A stretch of DNA of 64,000 nucleotides from Ornithinimicrobium ciconiae (GTDB lineage Bacteria > Actinomycetota > Actinomycetes > Actinomycetales > Dermatophilaceae). The translations under genes were made by a program, and so were the position numbers. The notes beneath the pieces were generated by a model. It had not been told where the DNA came from and searched no databases. It saw only the letters and a list, made by a program, of their open reading frames with translations. Of the stretch, positions 7,931 to 17,300 are shown piece by piece; the first letter of the stretch is position 1, and every line of letters starts with the position of its first letter. The stretch lies in NCBI RefSeq assembly GCF_007197575.1, contig NZ_CP041616.1, positions 1,674,001 to 1,738,000 on the forward strand. Direction: 5' to 3'.

Positions 7931-8794
7931 ATGACCGAGCAGACCCCCGCCGAGATCGAGGCCCGCGCAGCCGACTCGGGAGCCGGTGCGACTGCTGCCT
8001 TCCGGAGCAAGCTGCAGACCGAGGGGCTGGAGGATGTGACGCCTGAGCGCGTGAACACCCTGGCGAGGGAGGTGCTCACCGCCGTGCACGACACGATCCG
8101 TCGGCACAAGGTGACCTATGCGGAGTATGACGCTCTCAAGGCGTGGCTGATCCAGGTCGGTGAGGACGGGGAGTGGCCGCTCTTCCTCGACGTCTGGGTC
8201 GAGCACGTCGTCGAGCAGGTCGCCAACGAAAACCGCCACGGCACCAAGGGCAGCATCGAGGGGCCCTACTACGTCCCGGACGCCCCGGGCCTGCCCGCCG
8301 ACGCGACGCTGCCGATGCGCGAGGACGAGTCCGGCACGCCGCTGCTCTTCCAGGGTCAGGTGACCACCGTCGGTGGCGACCCGATCGCTGGCGCGAAGGT
8401 CGAGATTTGGCAGGCCGACGCGCTCGGCTTCTACTCCCAATACGCACCAGGCCTCCCGGAGTGGAACCTGCGCGGCACCGTCACGGCCGACGAGCAGGGC
8501 GGCTACCGGATCCACACCCTGCAGCCGGCGCCCTACCAGATCCCCACCGACGGCTCCTGCGGCAAGTTGATCGCCGCCGCCGGTTGGCACGCCTGGCGCC
8601 CCGCCCACCTTCACCTGAAGGTCTCCGCGCCCGGCCATCAGCTGATCACCACCCAGCTCTACTTCCCCGGCGACGCGCACAACGAGGACGACATCGCCTC
8701 GGCCGTCAAGCCGGAGCTGATGCTCGACATCGTGCCCGCGGAGTCCGGCGAGGGCGAGCAGACCACCTACAACTTCGTGCTCGACCCGGCCTGA
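7931..8794 (+). CDS. catA: Catechol 1,2-dioxygenase
   Basis: A 287-residue intradiol ring-cleavage dioxygenase that opens catechol to cis,cis-muconate using non-haem Fe(III). The N-terminal helical dimerisation domain (LAREVLTAVHDTIRRHKVTYAEYDALKAWLI) typical of catechol dioxygenases spans about residues 1-105. EGPYYVPDAP and the catalytic domain follow. Expected iron ligands are visible as Tyr168 (ALGFYSQY), Tyr202 (QPAPYQIP), His226 and His228 (RPAHLHLKV). The 55-base gap after catB holds a ribosome site (ATAGGAG). Length matches the family. Hydroxyquinol dioxygenase is the main alternative, made unlikely by catB and catC on either side. Confidence 0.92.
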   Translation: MTEQTPAEIEARAADSGAGATAAFRSKLQTEGLEDVTPERVNTLAREVLTAVHDTIRRHKVTYAEYDALKAWLIQVGEDGEWPLFLDVWVEHVVEQVANENRHGTKGSIEGPYYVPDAPGLPADATLPMREDESGTPLLFQGQVTTVGGDPIAGAKVEIWQADALGFYSQYAPGLPEWNLRGTVTADEQGGYRIHTLQPAPYQIPTDGSCGKLIAAAGWHAWRPAHLHLKVSAPGHQLITTQLYFPGDAHNEDDIASAVKPELMLDIVPAESGEGEQTTYNFVLDPA

Positions 8795-8822
8795 GGCCGG
8801 CGACCCGGAAAGGAGACGGCCA

Positions 8823-9110
8823 GTGCTCTATGCCGTGAAGATGGACGTGGCGATCCCGCGTGACCTCGACCCGCAGGTCCGCGCGGAGACCCTCGCGCGC
8901 GAGAAGGCCTACAGCCAGGACCTGCAGCGTGGCGGGGAGTGGGCGCACATCTGGCGGATCGCGGGGCAGTACTCCAACATCAGCATCTTTGACGTCACCG
9001 ACAACGAGCGGCTCCACGAGATCCTGTGGAACCTGCCGTTGTTCCCGTTCATGACGATGGAGATCACCCCGCTGGCGCAGCACCCGTCCGACATCGCGGT
9101 GGAGACGTGA
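8823..9110 (+). CDS. catC: Muconolactone delta-isomerase
   Basis: A 95-residue protein, the usual size for CatC, with YAVKMDVAIPRDLD at the N-terminus and LWNLPLFPFMTMEITPLAQHPSD at the C-terminus, both family hallmarks. It isomerises muconolactone to beta-ketoadipate enol-lactone and normally forms a decamer. GTG start at 8823 follows AAGGAGACGG. The stop overlaps the following GTG by four bases. Confidence 0.9.
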   Translation: MLYAVKMDVAIPRDLDPQVRAETLAREKAYSQDLQRGGEWAHIWRIAGQYSNISIFDVTDNERLHEILWNLPLFPFMTMEITPLAQHPSDIAVET

Positions 9111-10336
9111 GTGCCGGCGCGGGGCAGGCCGCGGGGACCGACATTGTCATCTGCTCACCGTTGCGCACCCCGGTCGGTGCTTTCCTCGGCGCGTTGTCGT
9201 CGCTGACGGCGGACCACCTGGGCACCCAGCTGCTCACGGCCCTCGTGGAGCGCACGGGCCTGGGGGAGGGCGACGTCGACGACGTGATCGTCGGCAACGC
9301 CAACCCCAGCGGCGAGTTCCCCGCCCTGGGCCGGGTGATGGCCCTGGACGCCGGGCTGGGCATCGGAGTGCCCGGGGTGCAGATCGACCGGCGGTGCGGC
9401 TCGGGACTGCAGGCGGTGCTGTATGCCGCGATGCAGGTCAGCAGCGGCGGCTCCGCCCTGGTGGTGGCTGGCGGGGTCGAGTCGATGAGTCAGGTCGAGC
9501 ACTACGCCACGCTGCGGCTCGGCGTGCGCAGCGACGTCGACCTGCAGGACCGGCTCGGCCGTGCCCGCGTCACCGCCGGGGGCCGGTCCCACCCGGTGCC
9601 CGGGGGCATGATCGAGACCGCGGAGAACCTGCGCCGGGAGTTCTCGATCAGTCGGGAGGACCAGGACGCCCTCGCGCTGCGATCCCAGCAGGCGTATGCC
9701 GCGGGGCTGGCTGCGGGCAACTTCGCCGCGGAGCTCGTCCCCGTCGAGGTCACCAGCCGCAAGGGCAGCGTCGTCGTGGACTCCGACGAGCACCCCCGTC
9801 CGGACACCACCTTGGAGGTCCTTGCCGGACTCCGCCCGATCATGGGCCGCACCGACCCGGACGCGACGGTGACGGCAGGCAACGCCAGCGGCCAGAACGA
9901 TGCCGCTGCCCTGTGCGTCGTCACCACGCGTGCCGAGGCCGACCGACGCGGCCTCGAGCCGCTGCTGGCCCTGCGCGGCTGGGCGGTGGCCGGTTGCGGG
10001 CCCGAGGTGATGGGCATCGGCCCGGTCCCAGCGAGCGCTGAGGCGCTGTCTCGTGCTGGCCTGACGATGGCCGACATGGACCTGATCGAGCTCAACGAGG
10101 CGTTCGCCGCGCAGGCGCTCGCCGTCACCCGGCAGTGGCAGCTGACCGAGGCCGACTGGGAGCGGGTCAACGTCAACGGCTCGGGCATCTCGATGGGACA
10201 TCCGGTCGGGGCGACCGGGGCCCGGATCCTGGCCACGATGGCCTATGAGATGCGCCGTCGGGGCAGCCGCTATGGCCTGGAGACCATGTGCATCGGCGGT
10301 GGCCAGGGCCTGGCCGCTGTCTTTGAGGCCGCCTGA
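9107..10336 (+). CDS. pcaF: Thiolase, probable beta-ketoadipyl-CoA thiolase
   Basis: A 409-residue thiolase with nucleophile Cys97 in DRRCGSGLQAV, the acid/base His in GHPVGATGAR and the second catalytic Cys in METMCIGGGQG. In this operon the likely reaction is thiolysis of beta-ketoadipyl-CoA to succinyl-CoA and acetyl-CoA, the last step of the pathway; acetoacetyl-CoA thiolase activity cannot be excluded. The start is GTG at 9107, overlapping the catC stop (GTGA), rather than a longer frame reaching back into catC. The enol-lactone hydrolase and CoA-transferase steps (catD/pcaD, pcaIJ) are not encoded beside it; a CoA-transferase-family gene lies far away at 52353. Confidence 0.82.
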   Translation: MSAGAGQAAGTDIVICSPLRTPVGAFLGALSSLTADHLGTQLLTALVERTGLGEGDVDDVIVGNANPSGEFPALGRVMALDAGLGIGVPGVQIDRRCGSGLQAVLYAAMQVSSGGSALVVAGGVESMSQVEHYATLRLGVRSDVDLQDRLGRARVTAGGRSHPVPGGMIETAENLRREFSISREDQDALALRSQQAYAAGLAAGNFAAELVPVEVTSRKGSVVVDSDEHPRPDTTLEVLAGLRPIMGRTDPDATVTAGNASGQNDAAALCVVTTRAEADRRGLEPLLALRGWAVAGCGPEVMGIGPVPASAEALSRAGLTMADMDLIELNEAFAAQALAVTRQWQLTEADWERVNVNGSGISMGHPVGATGARILATMAYEMRRRGSRYGLETMCIGGGQGLAAVFEAA

Positions 10337-10374
10337 CCGACATCCGCTGCTGCTGGCCACGTGCTGACCCTTGC

Positions 10375-10380
10375 TATCCT
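10375..10380 (+). promoter_or_regulatory. Possible -10 element ahead of the guanidine riboswitch
   Basis: TATCCT lies about 20 bases upstream of the riboswitch core, the distance expected if transcription starts just before the aptamer. No clear -35 box stands at 17 bases upstream. Confidence 0.3.
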
Positions 10381-10400
10381 GAGCAGTGGTGCCCCGCACC

Positions 10401-10442
10401 CCGGACGACGGTTCAGTACCCGGTGACGACAAGACTGGCCAG
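10401..10442 (+). promoter_or_regulatory. Guanidine-III (ykkC-III) riboswitch
   Basis: CCGGACGA, GTACCCGGT and GACAAGAC occur in this order and at the right distances for the compact guanidine-III aptamer, which is mostly actinobacterial and folds as a pseudoknot. The arrangement agrees closely with the Thermobifida fusca example as I remember it. It lies 41 bases before the first of two SMR genes, the classic target. Ligand binding is expected to expose the ribosome site and switch exporter synthesis on. Confidence 0.88.
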
Positions 10443-10482
10443 CCCTGTGCTCGTCTCGTTCGTCAAGGAGCAGTGAATCGTC

Positions 10483-10797
10483 ATGGACTGGGTGATCCTC
10501 ATCAGCGCGGGGGTGCTCGAAGCGGTCTGGGCGACCGCCCTCGGCGCCTCGAACGGGTTGCGACGGCTGCGCCCCAGCATCGTCTTCCTCGCCGCCATGA
10601 TCGTCTCGGTCTGGGGGCTCGCGGTCGCGATGCAGACCATCCCCACCGGCACCGCCTACGCGGTCTGGACCGCCACCGGCGCCAGCCTCACCGTGGCCTG
10701 GGCGATGCTGCGTGGCACCGAGCCGGTGACCGTGCTGCGCATGCTGCTGCTGCTCGGGATCGTCGGCTGTGTCGTCGGTCTCAAGGTGGTGTCCTGA
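10483..10797 (+). CDS. SMR-family transporter subunit, guanidinium exporter type (first of a pair)
   Basis: A 104-residue four-helix membrane protein. Glu13 in the first helix (GVLEAVWATALG) is the essential proton/substrate residue of the family, and the surrounding residues resemble the Gdx/SugE subtype rather than the EmrE subtype. IPTGTAYAVWTATGAS in helix 3 is the family's central motif. With the riboswitch upstream, the likely role is proton-coupled export of guanidinium. The second subunit starts two bases after this stop, so an obligate heterodimer is probable, as in other paired SMR systems. Confidence 0.87.
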   Translation: MDWVILISAGVLEAVWATALGASNGLRRLRPSIVFLAAMIVSVWGLAVAMQTIPTGTAYAVWTATGASLTVAWAMLRGTEPVTVLRMLLLLGIVGCVVGLKVVS

Positions 10798-10798
10798 C

Positions 10799-11173
10799 AT
10801 GGCGTGGGCAGTGCTCCTGGTCAGTGCGGTCTTCGAGGCGGTCTGGGCGACGGCGCTGGGGCAGTCCGACGGGCTGACCCGTCTCGTCCCGACGGTGGTC
10901 TTCGTCGTCTTCTCGATCGTCAGCCTGGTCGGACTCGGCTGGGCGATGAAGTCCATCCCGACGGGCACGGCATACGCCGTGTGGACCGGCCTGGGCGCAG
11001 TGCTCACGGTGGTCTGGGCTGCCAGCACCGGTCAGGAGGCGCTGACCCCGCTCAAGGTGATCTTCCTGCTGGGCATCATCGGCTGCGCGGTCGGCCTGAA
11101 GTTCGCCACCGCGCCGGCCGAGCACGACCCAGGCGGCGTCACGACCGGCCAGCGGACTCCAACAGAGGGCTAG
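10799..11173 (+). CDS. SMR-family transporter subunit, guanidinium exporter type (second of a pair)
   Basis: A 124-residue partner of the preceding subunit, again with Glu13 in AVFEAVWATALG, SIPTGTAYAVWTGLGA in helix 3 and IIGCAVGLKF in helix 4. It carries an extra polar C-terminal tail of about 20 residues (AEHDPGGVTTGQRTPTEG) that the first subunit lacks, which could set its membrane orientation in an antiparallel pair. The start is the ATG at 10799 directly after the upstream stop; a longer frame would overlap that gene. Confidence 0.87.
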   Translation: MAWAVLLVSAVFEAVWATALGQSDGLTRLVPTVVFVVFSIVSLVGLGWAMKSIPTGTAYAVWTGLGAVLTVVWAASTGQEALTPLKVIFLLGIIGCAVGLKFATAPAEHDPGGVTTGQRTPTEG

Positions 11174-11385
11174 GCACAGTCCCCTCGTGCGCGAGGCAGT
11201 CGCGGTGGGCAGCGACATCGCGGAATGGTCACAGGACGTGGACAAAGATCACAAGTCCACCAAGGGCCACCCAAGGTTTCGCCAACTCCCTTCCGGGTCG
11301 GAGGGCGTCGGACTACGGTCCCTAAGCGATCCTGAGCGTGTGCCGGAGACGGGCGTGCGCCCCTGAAAACGACCCTGGAGTAGCA
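11174..11385. other. Gap upstream of the giant subtilase gene
   Basis: No gene is seen in these 212 bases. There are two modest inverted repeats: GTGGAC/GTCCAC at 11237-11259, and CCCTTCCG with CGGAGGG around 11288-11305. The second could end the SMR transcript, although no T-run follows. The subtilase promoter must lie here, but no convincing -35/-10 pair is visible. Confidence 0.4.
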
Positions 11386-14300
11386 ATGGTGCTGCACACG
11401 TCCTGGTCCCGCCTGATGGCCTTCATGCTCGGTTGGGCGCTCGTCCTGAGCCTCCTCGGAGCGGCCCCTGGTATGGCGGCAAGCACCGACTCCCTGACCG
11501 GCACCCGGGTCGGGGGACCCGTGGCTGCGACCGGCGCGGAGCTCGAGGGGGAGTCCACCTCCCTGCTGGAGGGACTCGACGTGCCGGTGGCCGACGTGGA
11601 CCCGGCAAACGCCACGACCACCGGGCCCGCTGCGGAGGCCGCCAGTGAGCGTGCGGACGCCATCGACGGCTCCGGTGAGGCTGGCGCCGGTGAGGCTGCG
11701 CAGAGCCCGGTGGTCAGTGACCTGACGGCGGCACTGCTGCGGCACCCGTCGGCTGCAGAGGCGAGCACAGTCGACCCGGCGGTGAGTGAGGCACTGGCCG
11801 AGCACGGGCAGGTCACCGTGGTCATCGAGATGACCGGCTCGGCCGACCTCGCCGAGCTCTCCGCCGCGGCGGACAGCGCGGGGCTGGAGGCCGCTCGTGA
11901 GGTCCGTGACAGCGCGAGGTCCTACTCGGTGGAGACCGCCGAGCGGGCCGCAGCGGCCGCGGACACCGCCCGCGGACACGTGGTCGTGGACACGCTGCGC
12001 GGGACCGGCGCGGACCAGCGTGCGGCACTCATCGCCGAGCTGGGAGGTGCTGCCGCCGATGCCGAGAGCACCGAGGCAGCCACCGCTCCCGTCGACCTCT
12101 GGATCGTCAACAGCGTCGGAGCCACCATCGACGCCGAGACCCTCGCCGAGCTCGAGGCCCGCGAGGACGTCGCCCACGTGCGCGTGGAGGAGCAGGTCGA
12201 GCTGCCCGAGATCCTCAGCGAGCCGGCCCTGCCGACCTGGTCGCTGGAGAAGGTCCACGCACCGCAGACCTGGGGGGAGTACGGCTATCGCGGTGCGGGC
12301 GTCACGGTCGCCGTGCTGGACACCGGCGTCGACTTCGAGCACCCCGCGCTGCACGGCGCCTACCGGGGCAACGACGGCGACCACTCATCCTCCTGGTTCG
12401 TCACCACGGGGGAGAACTATCCACTGCCCGGCGACGGCAACGGTCACGGCACCCACGTGACCGGGTCGATCGCCGGCGGTGCACCCGGCGAGATCATCGG
12501 GGTGGCCCCGGAGGCCGAGTGGATCGGCGTCAAGATCCTCAACGACGCCGGTCGTGGCGGTGAGGTCGGCATCCTCAACGGCATGCAGTGGGTCCTGGCG
12601 CCCGGCGGCGACCCGGCGAAGGCCCCGGACATCGCCAGCAACTCCTGGGGCAGCGGCCCGGGCAACAACCGCACCTTCTGGGACGCGGTCGCCGCTTGGC
12701 GCGCGGCCGGCATCGTCCCGATCTTTGCCAACGGCAACGACGGCCCCGCCAGCGGCACGGTCGGCAACCCCGGCGGCTATCCGCACTCGATCGGCGTCGG
12801 CGCCACCGACAGCAACGACCAGGTCGCTGCCTTCTCCAGCCGCGGCCCCGTGGTCTGGGACGGCGTGGAATATGTCAAGCCCCAGGTGAGCGCGCCCGGC
12901 GCCGCGATCTACTCCGCCTGGCCGCAGGACTCCGGGCAGGACTATCACACGATCTCGGGCACCTCGATGGCCACGCCGCACGTCAGCGGTGTCGCCGCCC
13001 TGGTCCTCTCCGCCGCGCCCGGCCTCGGCGTCGACGAGCTGCAGGACCTCCTCGAGGACACCGCCCGCACCGAGCAGTTCATGGGCCAGCTGCCCAACAA
13101 TGCCTACGGCCACGGCATCGTCGACTCGTATGCCGCCACCACCCGGGCCGCCCACGCCGGCCTGATCACCGGGCAGGTCAGCGGACCCGACGGTCCCGTC
13201 GCGGCGACCCTGACCATCGTGGACGGCAACTCCACCACCGCCGACCCCGCCACCGGTGACTACGAGCTGTATGCCGCCGCCGGCACCCAGACCCTGCGGG
13301 TCAGCGCCTACGGCTATGCCACCCAGGAGCACCAGGTCGAGGTGAGCGAGGGTGGCCTCGTCGAGCTCGACATCACCCTGGAGGCCGTGGCCGAGGCGAC
13401 CCTGTCCGGCACGGTGACCTCCGACGGCACCCCGGTTGTCGGCGCGGCCGTCCAGGTGGTCGGGCAGAGCGGCGCCACGGCCTACACCGACGACGCGGGC
13501 GACTATGCCCTGACCGTGCCCCACGGCACCCACGAGATCCGGGTTCAGGCCACCGGCCACCGCGCCTGGACCGGTGCGGTCACCGTCGAGGGTGACGTCG
13601 TGCAGGACGTGACCCTGGAGGCGCTGCCGCTGGCGGGCACCGACACCTGGCGCGAGCTCAAGGCCAACCCCGCCGGGCACGGCCTGGCCGACACCGGCCT
13701 GCACGCGCCCAGCCTGCGACAGGAGTGGAGCACCCGGCTGGGGGCCGCCCTGTTCAACTCCCCGGTCGCCGACGCCACCAGCGCCTACGTGCTGGACAAC
13801 ACCGGCCGGCTGACCGCCGTCGACCTGGCCACGGGGCAGACCCGCTGGCAGGTCCCGACCGGCGGTGGCCAGCGCGCCACCCCGGCGATCTCCCCGGACG
13901 GCACGACCGTCTATGTCACGACCGGCAACAGCGCGACGATGCTGGCGCTGAGCGCCGCGGACGGCTCCACCACCTGGAGCTACAGCTTTGACGGTGACGT
14001 GCCGACCTATGCCACCCCCACGGTGGTGGACGGCACCGTCTATGTCGCGGCAGGCAGCGGTGACGCGGGCTCTGTGCACGCCGTCGACGCCGCCACCGGC
14101 GAGCGGGTCTGGCGCACACCCATCGGCGGGGGCGTCTTCTTCGGACCGTCCGTGGCCGACGGCGTCGCGGTCGCCGCAAGCACCGGCACCGGCACCGTCG
14201 TCGGTCTGGACACGACCACTGGCGAGCTGCTGTGGCAGCGCTCGGACACCATCTCCATCACCCTGCCGGCCATCGACGCGGGCAAGGTCTATCTCGGCAC

Positions 14301-17300
14301 CACCAACCCGGAGTTCACCAACGGCACGCTGCTGGCACTGGACCTGCAGACCGGAGCCCAGCTCTGGCAGGCCGAGGGCCACGGCGACAGCCAGGGCAGC
14401 AGCCCGGTGCTCTATGGCGACCTGGTGATCCTCGGCTCGCACACCGCGGGTGCGGTCAGCGCCTACGACGCCACCTCCGGTGAGCTGGTCTGGAACCACT
14501 TCGTGGGCAGCGCGGTGACCTCCTCGGTCGCGGTCACCACCAGCGGCGTGGTGCTCGGCGCCTCGCAGAACTGGGGCGTTTATGCCCTGGACGCCACCAG
14601 CGGCGAACTGCTCTGGGAGGACCAGATGCCCGCCCCGGTGCTGGCCTCCACCGCGGTCAGTGACGACGCCGCCCTGTTCCTGTCCCGCGACGGCACCCTG
14701 GCGGCATACCGCTCCTCCGGGGTGATCACCGGCACCGTGACCGGACCGGACGGCCCGGTCGAGGCGACCGTCGAGCTAGTCGGAACCGACCACGAGACCA
14801 CCACCGACCCGGCGACCGGGGACTACGAACTGCGTGCCCCGGCGGGGGACTACAGGCTGCGGATCAGCAGCTACGGCCTGTCCACGTTCAGCCAGGAGAT
14901 CACCCTGCGGCCCACCTCCGACCTGGTCGTCGACGCGACCCTGACCTCGGTCGGCTCGGGCTCGTTGAGCGGCACCGTGGTGGACGAGGCCGGTGAGCCG
15001 CTGGAGGGGGCCACGATCACGTTGACCGGGGTGCCGCTCGACCCGGCCACCACCGGTGCCGACGGCACCTTCGCCTTCGAGGTCGTCGCCGACGGGCAGT
15101 GGGAGCTGATCGCCGAGCTGCCCGGCTATGCGACGGTGACCCAGGACGTCACGATCACGGCGGGGGAGAACACCACCGTGGAACTCACCCTCGGCGGCTT
15201 CGACCTGGCGGTCGTCGCCGACTACAACGGCCGGCTGTCCGCCATCCTGCGCGCTCAGGGCTGGAGCGTGGACGAGCTGACCTTCGCCCAGGCCGCCCTG
15301 GCGCCGGAGCGCTATGACGCGATCGTGCTCAACGGCCGCAGCGGCGACTATGCCCGCGACAACAAGGACGCCCTCGAGACCATCCTGACCGGCGCCGACG
15401 CCGCCGGGACGAGCATCATCGCCCTGGACAGCTGGGGCGCGGTCGGCGGCAGCGTCGACGAGGTCCTCGAGCTGCGTGACAGCGCCGGGCACCTGGAGTC
15501 CGTCTATGGCAACCAGGGCCCGGTCTGGCTGACCGACCCCGTCGAGCACCCGATCACCGCGCCGATCGACCAGACCCGCTTCCAGATCCTCACCGACGAC
15601 AGCCACGCCTGGCTGGTCGGCTACGAGGGCGGCAACCTGGCCACGATCGGCAACGACAGCGACGGGGCACGCGGCTCGGGCATCGGCTACGAGCGCACCT
15701 CCACCGACTCCGTGCAGGTCCTGCTGCCCAGCCACGGGGCCAGCATCCTGGTCGGACCGGGTGTGCACTGGACCGCCGGGGCGCAGGAGATCTTCGTCGC
15801 CGCGGTCGAGCACTCGCTCGATGCCGAGTTCGGCACCGTCGCGGCCACCGTGACCGGCCCGGACGGCGCCCCGCTGGACGCCGAGCTGTCGGTCGTCGGC
15901 TCCTTCGAGCACGCGGACCTGCCGGGTGGGACCGGGGAGCTGATCCTGCCCGCCGGCACCCACACCCTCCGCGTCAGCGCCGCCGGTATGTCGGCCAGCG
16001 AGCACGAGGTGTCCGTCACCGTCGGTGAGACCACCACCTTGGCGGTGACCCTGGAGGCCTCCGACGCCGGCGCGATCGGCGGCACCGTCCGCGACGGGTC
16101 GGGCGCCCCGATCGTGGGGGCCGAGGTCAGCGTCGAGGGGGCCGAGCCGGCCACGACCGGCACCGACGGCAGCTATCTGATCAGCGACCTCACGGTCGGC
16201 AGTTACACGGTGACCGCCTCCGCCGACGGCTTCACCGCCGAGAGCGTCGAGGACGTCGCCGTCACCGCGGGCACCGTCACCACGGTCGACTTCGCGCTGG
16301 TCAGCGCCCCCAACGTCGCCGTGGTCGGGGACTACTCCGACCGCCTGACGGACCTCTTGAACGCCGCGCAGATCCCGGCTACCGCGGTGGGCTGGGAGGT
16401 GATGGATGACCTCGCGTCATACGACGTGGTGATCCTCAACGACCCGGCGGCCATCCCGGACCTGCAGTGGCTGGCCAACCTGGCGGCCTTCGACGCTGCG
16501 GGCGTCAGCGTCATCTTCCCGGCGGCCAACAGCGCGACCGGCACCAGCGCGGTCTACGAGCTGTCCGACCTGACCGGCAACCCCGCCGACATCGTGCGGC
16601 ACGGCGGCTTCAACAGCGACCCCAAGGAACTGACCGACATCGTCGCCCACCCGATCACCGCCGACCTGGGCGAGGAGCCGGTGATCTATCTCAACGCCGA
16701 CAGCGACGCGCCCCACTTCGTCGACTACCAGGGCACCGTCCTGGCCACCGTCGGCATGAACGGCACGCCCGCCGGTGCCGGCATCGCCTATGACGTGCGC
16801 ACGCCCGAGAGCGTCCACGTGCTGCTCAGCGGGCTGTTCGTCGGGGCCGGGACCGAGACCGACGTGGAGTGGGCCCCCGAGGGGCGCCAGCTCTTCCTCA
16901 ACGCGGTCCGTTATGCCGGCGACCCCGGCCTGGCGCAGGTCACCGGCTCGGTCACCGACCCCGAGGGCGCCCCGGTGTCCGGCGCGGAGATCAGCGTCTG
17001 GGGCCAGACCTGGAGCGCCACCACCGGTGCGGACGGGCAGTTCCTGATCGGTCTGCCCGACGGGGACTACACCGTCCAGGACAGCGCCTTCGGCTATGTC
17101 ACCCAGACGCAGGAGATCTCCGTCGTCGACGGCGCGGCCCAGGACCTGACGTTCGTGCTGGCCCACGGTGACGTCGGGGCGCTCAGCGGCACCATCACCG
17201 GTGCCACCCTGCCCGGCACGGGTCTGGGCACCCAGGCCGACGGGGTGCCGCTGGAGGGTGCGGCCGTGCGCGTTGTCGGCACGCCGCTGGAGACCGTGAC

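Noticed and set aside
11174..11385. A riboswitch (c-di-AMP or c-di-GMP type) ahead of the giant protease gene
   Set aside because: I compared the conserved core elements by eye and did not find them; only modest hairpins are present.
12385..14499. Long antisense open frame (704 codons) opposite the subtilase gene
   Set aside because: Gly/Arg/Val-rich shadow of a GC-rich gene with strong codon bias; no ribosome site, and the opposite strand has clear catalytic motifs.
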